Assembly (NCBI GenBank): GCA_038230775.1
Contig: JBBRMQ010000190.1
Location: 1 to 8,535 of the forward strand
Length of the DNA stretch: 8,535 bases
Origin: JBBRMQ01 sp038230775
GTDB lineage: Bacteria; Acidobacteriota; Thermoanaerobaculia; Gp7-AA8
Direction of reading: 5' to 3'
Part shown: positions 5,486-8,535 of the stretch, piece by piece
Numbering within the stretch: position 1 is the first letter of the stretch
Layout of the letters: the number at the start of each line of letters is the position of its first letter
Notes under the pieces: generated by a model
What the model saw: the letters and a program-made list of their open reading frames with translations, nothing else
Databases searched by the model: none
Told to the model about the DNA's origin: nothing
Program-made: the position numbers and the translations under genes

Positions 5486-7699
5486 ATGAGCACATATCCA
5501 GGAAACACAACGCTGTCCGCCGCGGTCAAGGAGCGGGTGCTTTCGACGTTTCAGCAGGCCCTCGCCCTTTACAAGCAGGGGCGAGGTGAAGAGGTGGTGC
5601 AGGGTTGCACGCTCATCCTGCGCATGGACCCGAGCTTCGATCCCGCCAAGAAGCTCATGGAGAAGGCGAAGAATCCGGATTCGCCGATCAACGTCGACTC
5701 CCTTCTCGTGATCCAGCCGAGCGGAGAACCGATGACGGAAGCGCGGAATGCGTTCGCCCAGCGCGACTTCCAGCGCGCGCTGGACATCACGACCGAGCTT
5801 CTGACGCAGGACCTGATGAACGATGACGCGCGCGTGCTCAACGAGAAAGCGCGTGAGCGGATGGAAGCGCAGCCTTTCATCGAACAATTCGCCAAACGAG
5901 TCGACCAGTCGATCGCATCCGGCAATGTCGCGTCGGCTAAGACCGATCTCGAGAAGATCCGGTCGCTCGATTCCGAACACCCGCTGCTCGCACGACTCGA
6001 ACAGTCGATCGGCCATGGCGGCTCGCCCTCGTTCGTGGTGGACAATGCCGTACAGGCTCCCCCCAGCGGTCGCGGCACTGCGCAAGCGGCCGATTTCGGA
6101 TTTACATTCGAGGAAGAGAAGCCGAAGGAAGCTCCTGCGGCAGCCTTCGGATTCAACAACCCCTCGATGTCTCCGTTCTCCACCGACACGGGAACGGTGG
6201 CACCGATCAGTCCGTCGGGTGGATTCTCGTTCGACGCGCCGGTCGCCACTCCAGCGCCGCCGCCAAAGCCCGCGCCTCCCGCCGGCGGCTTCTCGTTCGA
6301 CACACCTCCACCTTCGCCTTCGCCGTTCGGCGGCGGTGGTTTCTCATTCGATGCTCCCACCGCCGCGGAGAAGCCACCGGCCAGTGGTGAATTCGATTTC
6401 GCCACCGCCGCCGTCACCACCAGTCCTGATGACCAGGCGAAAGTGCAGCAATACCTCTCCGATGGCGATCGTGCATTCGAAGCGGGAGACGATCAACAGG
6501 CCATCGATCTGTGGTCCCGCATCTTCCTGATCGATGTCACCAATGAAGAGGCTTCGTCGCGAATCGAAAAGGCCAAGGGGCGCAAGCGCGATGCGGAAGG
6601 CAAGGTCGAAGGCATGCTCGCCGCCGCCGTCCAGCTCTTCGATCGCAATGACAAGCCGGGAGCCCGCGATCGGTTCCTCGAAGTCCTTCGAATGGATCCG
6701 AACAACGCGACGGCCAACGACTACATCGAGCGCATCAACACGTCGATGCCGGCACGGTCCGCCGGGTTGGAACCGCCAGACCCTGGTTCCAACGACGTCT
6801 TCGCTGACGATCTGTCCACGGAAGGCTCGTACGAGGGCCCGGCCTCGACACCTGCGCCGGCACCGCGCGCCGGAGCGATTCCTTCACCAAAAAAAACCGT
6901 CGCGGCCAAACCTGCCGCGGCGCCGGCAAAGAAGAGCATCCCGATGGTCGCGATCATCGCGGTCGCCGTTCTCCTGGTCCTCGGCGGCGGATGGTTCGCG
7001 TGGTCGAAGTTCTCCAAGCCGGCCGCCGATCCCGCCGCAACGGAAGCGGTGTTCAAACAGGCGAACACGCTCGCGCAGAAGGGTCAGTACGACTCGGCGA
7101 TCGCGATGCTGCAAGACGTGAAGCCGGAGGATCCTCTCCACGACAAGGCGCTGTCTCTCATCGCGGACCTGCAGCACCGCAAGACGCAGACCGCGGAGCT
7201 CATCGGCGGACGCCCGGCCGCGGTCGTGTTCCAGGAGAACCTCGCCAACGGCAAGGCTGCGTTCGAAGCGCACGACTACGACGCGGCGAAGAGAGCACTC
7301 GACGCCGCCGCGCGTATCAAGGCCCTGCCGCCCGACATGAAAGCGATGTACGACACCGCGGCGCAGCAGGTGTCCAAACTCGACGCCGCCAAGACGCTCT
7401 TCAAGGAACAGCGCTATCAGGACGCACTCGGCAATCTGCAGCAGCTCGCGGTGCAGGATCCGCAGAACACGAGCATCAAGCGCATTATCGTCGACGCCCA
7501 CTTCAACCTCGGCGCCTCGGCCCTGCTCGAAGAGAGGCTTCCCGACGCCATCAAAGAGTTCGACGAAGTGCTCAAGAACGACCCGTCCGATGACCTCGCG
7601 AAACGGAGCAAGGGCCTGGCGGAGCGCTATAACGGACAGCCGAAGGACTTGCTTTACAAGATTTACGTAAAATATCTACCGACGAGGCGCGTGTCGTAG
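5486..7699 (+). CDS. Large TPR-repeat protein with one transmembrane helix and FxFD-motif linker
   Basis: 737 residues, no signal peptide. Order: helical TPR-like segment (about 10-180; LALYKQGRGEEVVQGCTLILRMDP is a clear TPR hairpin); disordered Pro/Gly/Phe-rich linker (about 185-312) with repeated FxFD motifs; second TPR segment (about 315-418; AFEAGDDQQAIDLWSRIFLID, FDRNDKPGARDRFLEVLRMDP); a Pro/Ala-rich stretch; one transmembrane helix (about 486-506, AKKS on the N-terminal side); then a C-terminal TPR segment (about 515-712; GQYDSAIAMLQ, HDYDAAKRALDAA, ERLPDAIKEFDEVLKNDP). It looks like an inner-membrane scaffold with TPR domains on both sides; lysines before the helix favour N-terminus in the cytoplasm. 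No enzyme domain is visible and I cannot name a family or partner. ATG 5486 is the first start in frame; no Shine-Dalgarno, and a repeat-filled leader. An RDD-family gene follows 75 bp downstream. Confidence 0.85.
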   Translation: MSTYPGNTTLSAAVKERVLSTFQQALALYKQGRGEEVVQGCTLILRMDPSFDPAKKLMEKAKNPDSPINVDSLLVIQPSGEPMTEARNAFAQRDFQRALDITTELLTQDLMNDDARVLNEKARERMEAQPFIEQFAKRVDQSIASGNVASAKTDLEKIRSLDSEHPLLARLEQSIGHGGSPSFVVDNAVQAPPSGRGTAQAADFGFTFEEEKPKEAPAAAFGFNNPSMSPFSTDTGTVAPISPSGGFSFDAPVATPAPPPKPAPPAGGFSFDTPPPSPSPFGGGGFSFDAPTAAEKPPASGEFDFATAAVTTSPDDQAKVQQYLSDGDRAFEAGDDQQAIDLWSRIFLIDVTNEEASSRIEKAKGRKRDAEGKVEGMLAAAVQLFDRNDKPGARDRFLEVLRMDPNNATANDYIERINTSMPARSAGLEPPDPGSNDVFADDLSTEGSYEGPASTPAPAPRAGAIPSPKKTVAAKPAAAPAKKSIPMVAIIAVAVLLVLGGGWFAWSKFSKPAADPAATEAVFKQANTLAQKGQYDSAIAMLQDVKPEDPLHDKALSLIADLQHRKTQTAELIGGRPAAVVFQENLANGKAAFEAHDYDAAKRALDAAARIKALPPDMKAMYDTAAQQVSKLDAAKTLFKEQRYQDALGNLQQLAVQDPQNTSIKRIIVDAHFNLGASALLEERLPDAIKEFDEVLKNDPSDDLAKRSKGLAERYNGQPKDLLYKIYVKYLPTRRVS
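6092..6406 (+). repeat. Coding region for FxFD/FG-like short motif repeats in the TPR protein
   Basis: It encodes six spaced motifs: DFGFTFEEE (203-211), AFGFNNP (220-226), GGFSFDAP (245-252), GGFSFDTP (267-274), GGFSFDAP (284-291) and GEFDFAT (301-307), separated by Pro/Ala/Gly-rich spacers. The three GGFSFD copies use different synonymous codons (for example GGA-TTC-TCG, GGC-TTC-TCG and GGT-TTC-TCA), which points to protein-level constraint rather than recent DNA duplication. Confidence 0.75.
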
Positions 7700-7702
7700 T
7701 CG

Positions 7703-7754
7703 GTGTGCGGACCGCCTCCAGGCGGTCATGGCCGGCTGAAGCCGGCCCACACAC
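7703..7754. repeat. Two-hairpin intergenic repeat module with a closing stem
   Basis: Hairpin 1 is ACCGCC-TCCA-GGCGGT (7711-7726). Hairpin 2 is GGCCGGC-TGAA-GCCGGCC (7730-7747). The flanks GTGTG (7703-7707) and CACAC (within 7748-7754) can pair to close both into a three-way-junction shape. The module fills the gap between the TPR stop and the RDD ribosome binding site. It looks like a mobile or REP-like intergenic unit; an RNA role as attenuator or processing site is possible but unsupported. Confidence 0.75.
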
Positions 7755-7763
7755 AGAGGCCAA

Positions 7764-7770
7764 GGGAGGG
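7764..7770 (+). promoter_or_regulatory. Shine-Dalgarno deciding the RDD gene start
   Basis: GGGAGGG (7764-7770) lies 4-5 nt before ATG 7775. It is too close (about 2 nt) to the in-frame GTG at 7772 and far downstream of GTG 7703, so it selects ATG 7775. Confidence 0.75.
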
Positions 7771-7774
7771 TGTG

Positions 7775-8245
7775 ATGCGATTCGATGAAGTCGAGCTCGC
7801 GCCGGTAGTCTTCGATGTGGCAGAAGAGGAGCCGCCAGTCGCGCAAACGATGTCCGTTTCACACGCGCCCCGCTTCAAGCGTCTGCTAGCACTCCTTACC
7901 GATCTCTCCCTCTTCGTCGCGCTCGGTCTCGCTCTCTCTCCCCTGTTGCCACCCGCAACGAACCGGATCGCCATCGCAGCCCTGATCGGGTTTGTCGTGA
8001 TGATCTCGTTCTACTACTTCGTCGGCTCGTGGCTGCTTTGGGGAAAAACGATCGGCGGGACGATCTTTGATGTGCGAGTGATCGCGATCGGTGCCACGGC
8101 GATGCCCTTCAAGAGGGCGACGCAGCGGTGGGCCGGCTTCTATCTTTCACTTGCAAGCGCAGGGATCGGATTCGCGCTCGCCGCACTGCCGTCGAGGATG
8201 TCACTCCCCGATCGGCTCTCGGCCACCTGCTGCGTCAAATCCTAG
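7775..8245 (+). CDS. RDD family membrane protein
   Basis: 156 residues from ATG 7775, chosen for its Shine-Dalgarno; a longer frame from GTG 7703 would translate the two-hairpin repeat and is unlikely. An acidic N-terminal tail (about 1-30) precedes three hydrophobic segments at about 37-57, 65-87 and 118-138. RDD hallmarks are present: Arg36 and Asp43 in FKRLLALLTDLSLF, the loop WGKTIGGTIFDVRVI (89-103), and the C-terminal SLPDRLSATCCVK with the Asp-Arg pair (146-147). RDD proteins are small integral membrane proteins, mostly uncharacterised, some linked to ion/proton exchange. It lies downstream of the TPR protein and is probably co-transcribed. Its 3' end faces the convergent gene at 8257 with an 11-bp gap and no room for a terminator. 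Confidence 0.87.
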   Translation: MRFDEVELAPVVFDVAEEEPPVAQTMSVSHAPRFKRLLALLTDLSLFVALGLALSPLLPPATNRIAIAALIGFVVMISFYYFVGSWLLWGKTIGGTIFDVRVIAIGATAMPFKRATQRWAGFYLSLASAGIGFALAALPSRMSLPDRLSATCCVKS

Positions 8246-8256
8246 CGACGGGATAC

Positions 8257-8493
8257 TCACTGCTTGTGGTTGCGGACCGCCTGCACGACTTCGCCAGCGG
8301 CTGCGCCGATGATTGCGCCCTTCAACGGCTTGTGATGATCGATCGCTGCACCGGCCACGGCACCGATCACGGCTCCGCGAGTCTGGCTGTAATGATGACG
8401 ATGATGGCGGGTATGGGCGAAGGCACTACCGGCCGGCGCCATGAGCGCGAGGCTGAGGATGGCTGCCTGAATCTTTGTCGTTGACTTGGTCAT
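8257..8493 (-). CDS. Small secreted glycine-zipper protein, His-rich N-terminus
   Basis: 78 residues from ATG 8493, preceded on its strand by a GGGAGG; a TTG at 8517 would add eight residues upstream of that signal and is rejected. The signal peptide is about 1-26 (KIQAAILSLALMAPAGSAFA, cleavage after AFA). The mature protein starts with HTRHHRHHYSQ and carries two glycine-zipper motifs, GAVIGAVAG (40-48) and GAIIGAAAG (59-67), the pattern of the YMGG/17-kDa-antigen-like glycine-zipper families that insert in or associate with membranes. There is no lipobox Cys, so it is not a lipoprotein like SlyB. The role is unknown; the His cluster might bind metal (inference). Confidence 0.8.
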   Translation of the reverse strand: MTKSTTKIQAAILSLALMAPAGSAFAHTRHHRHHYSQTRGAVIGAVAGAAIDHHKPLKGAIIGAAAGEVVQAVRNHKQ

Positions 8494-8503
8494 TTGAGTG
8501 TTG

Positions 8504-8509
8504 CCTCCC
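8504..8509 (-). promoter_or_regulatory. Shine-Dalgarno of the glycine-zipper gene
   Basis: GGGAGG on the minus strand lies 10 nt before the ATG at 8493. It supports this start over the TTG at 8517, which lies upstream of the signal. Confidence 0.65.
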
Positions 8510-8535
8510 TGCCTCAAATAATTGCTAAAGGCGTG

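Noticed and set aside
5569..6420. 283-residue minus-strand ORF opposite the TPR gene
   Set aside because: It is a mirror of the Pro/Gly/Phe-rich linker codons, with no start signal and no recognisable domain.
7649..7678. Promoter for the RDD gene (TTGCTT, 18 bp, TATCTA)
   Set aside because: Each hexamer matches the consensus at only three positions, and it lies inside the TPR coding end.
7703..7774. Upstream GTG start extending the RDD protein by 24 residues
   Set aside because: The extension would translate the two-hairpin repeat; a clear Shine-Dalgarno supports ATG 7775.

Overview
The window is GC-rich, densely coded bacterial DNA, apparently chromosomal. The mix of genes (a glycogen debranching enzyme, a Pro-rich anchored rhodanese beside a MauE/DoxX-like protein, a secreted matrixin, a large TPR membrane protein with an RDD partner) and the many short intergenic repeats would fit an Acidobacteriota-type soil or sediment genome. 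That assignment is inference; no marker gene or rRNA is present. There are no tRNAs, rRNAs, CRISPR arrays, transposases or phage genes.

Layout. 1-1749 is the C-terminal ~80% of a GlgX-type GH13 debranching enzyme, cut by the window edge. It is followed in the same direction by a small TTG-started lipoprotein (1762-2205), a membrane-anchored rhodanese (2240-2935) and a MauE/DoxX-like four-helix protein (3046-3513). The lipoprotein and rhodanese are bridged by a 13-codon ORF with ATGA overlaps at both ends. A 200-bp convergent gap (3514-3713) holds a weak terminator-like hairpin and a perfect 34-bp inverted repeat. On the minus strand lie a secreted matrixin-like metalloprotease with a carboxypeptidase-regulatory-like domain (3714-4970) and a RidA-family imine deaminase (5009-5383). 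Divergent from ridA is a 737-residue TPR protein (5486-7699) with one transmembrane helix and an FxFD-repeat linker, followed by an RDD-family membrane protein (7775-8245). A small secreted glycine-zipper protein (8257-8493) converges on it from the minus strand.

How the genes work together. The debranching enzyme stands alone here, since no other glycogen or trehalose gene is visible. The rhodanese and MauE-like pair looks like a membrane-bound sulfur or thiol-redox unit facing the periplasm. The TPR and RDD genes probably form one transcription unit.

The most unusual feature is not a gene. Four places within 3 kb carry runs of 7-bp units: 2473-2548 (inside the rhodanese linker), 2948-3031, 3487-3521 (crossing the MauE stop codon) and 5410-5477. 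Their base sequences differ completely, but they share the 7-bp step. Two of them are mirror-symmetric: six GAA(T)-headed heptads facing six ATTC-tailed heptads, and four xGGT-tailed facing four ACC-headed heptads. They look like one class of heptad element whose base content varies while the period and dyad layout are kept. Two other repeat types are also present: the 34-bp inverted repeat and a two-hairpin module at 7703-7754.
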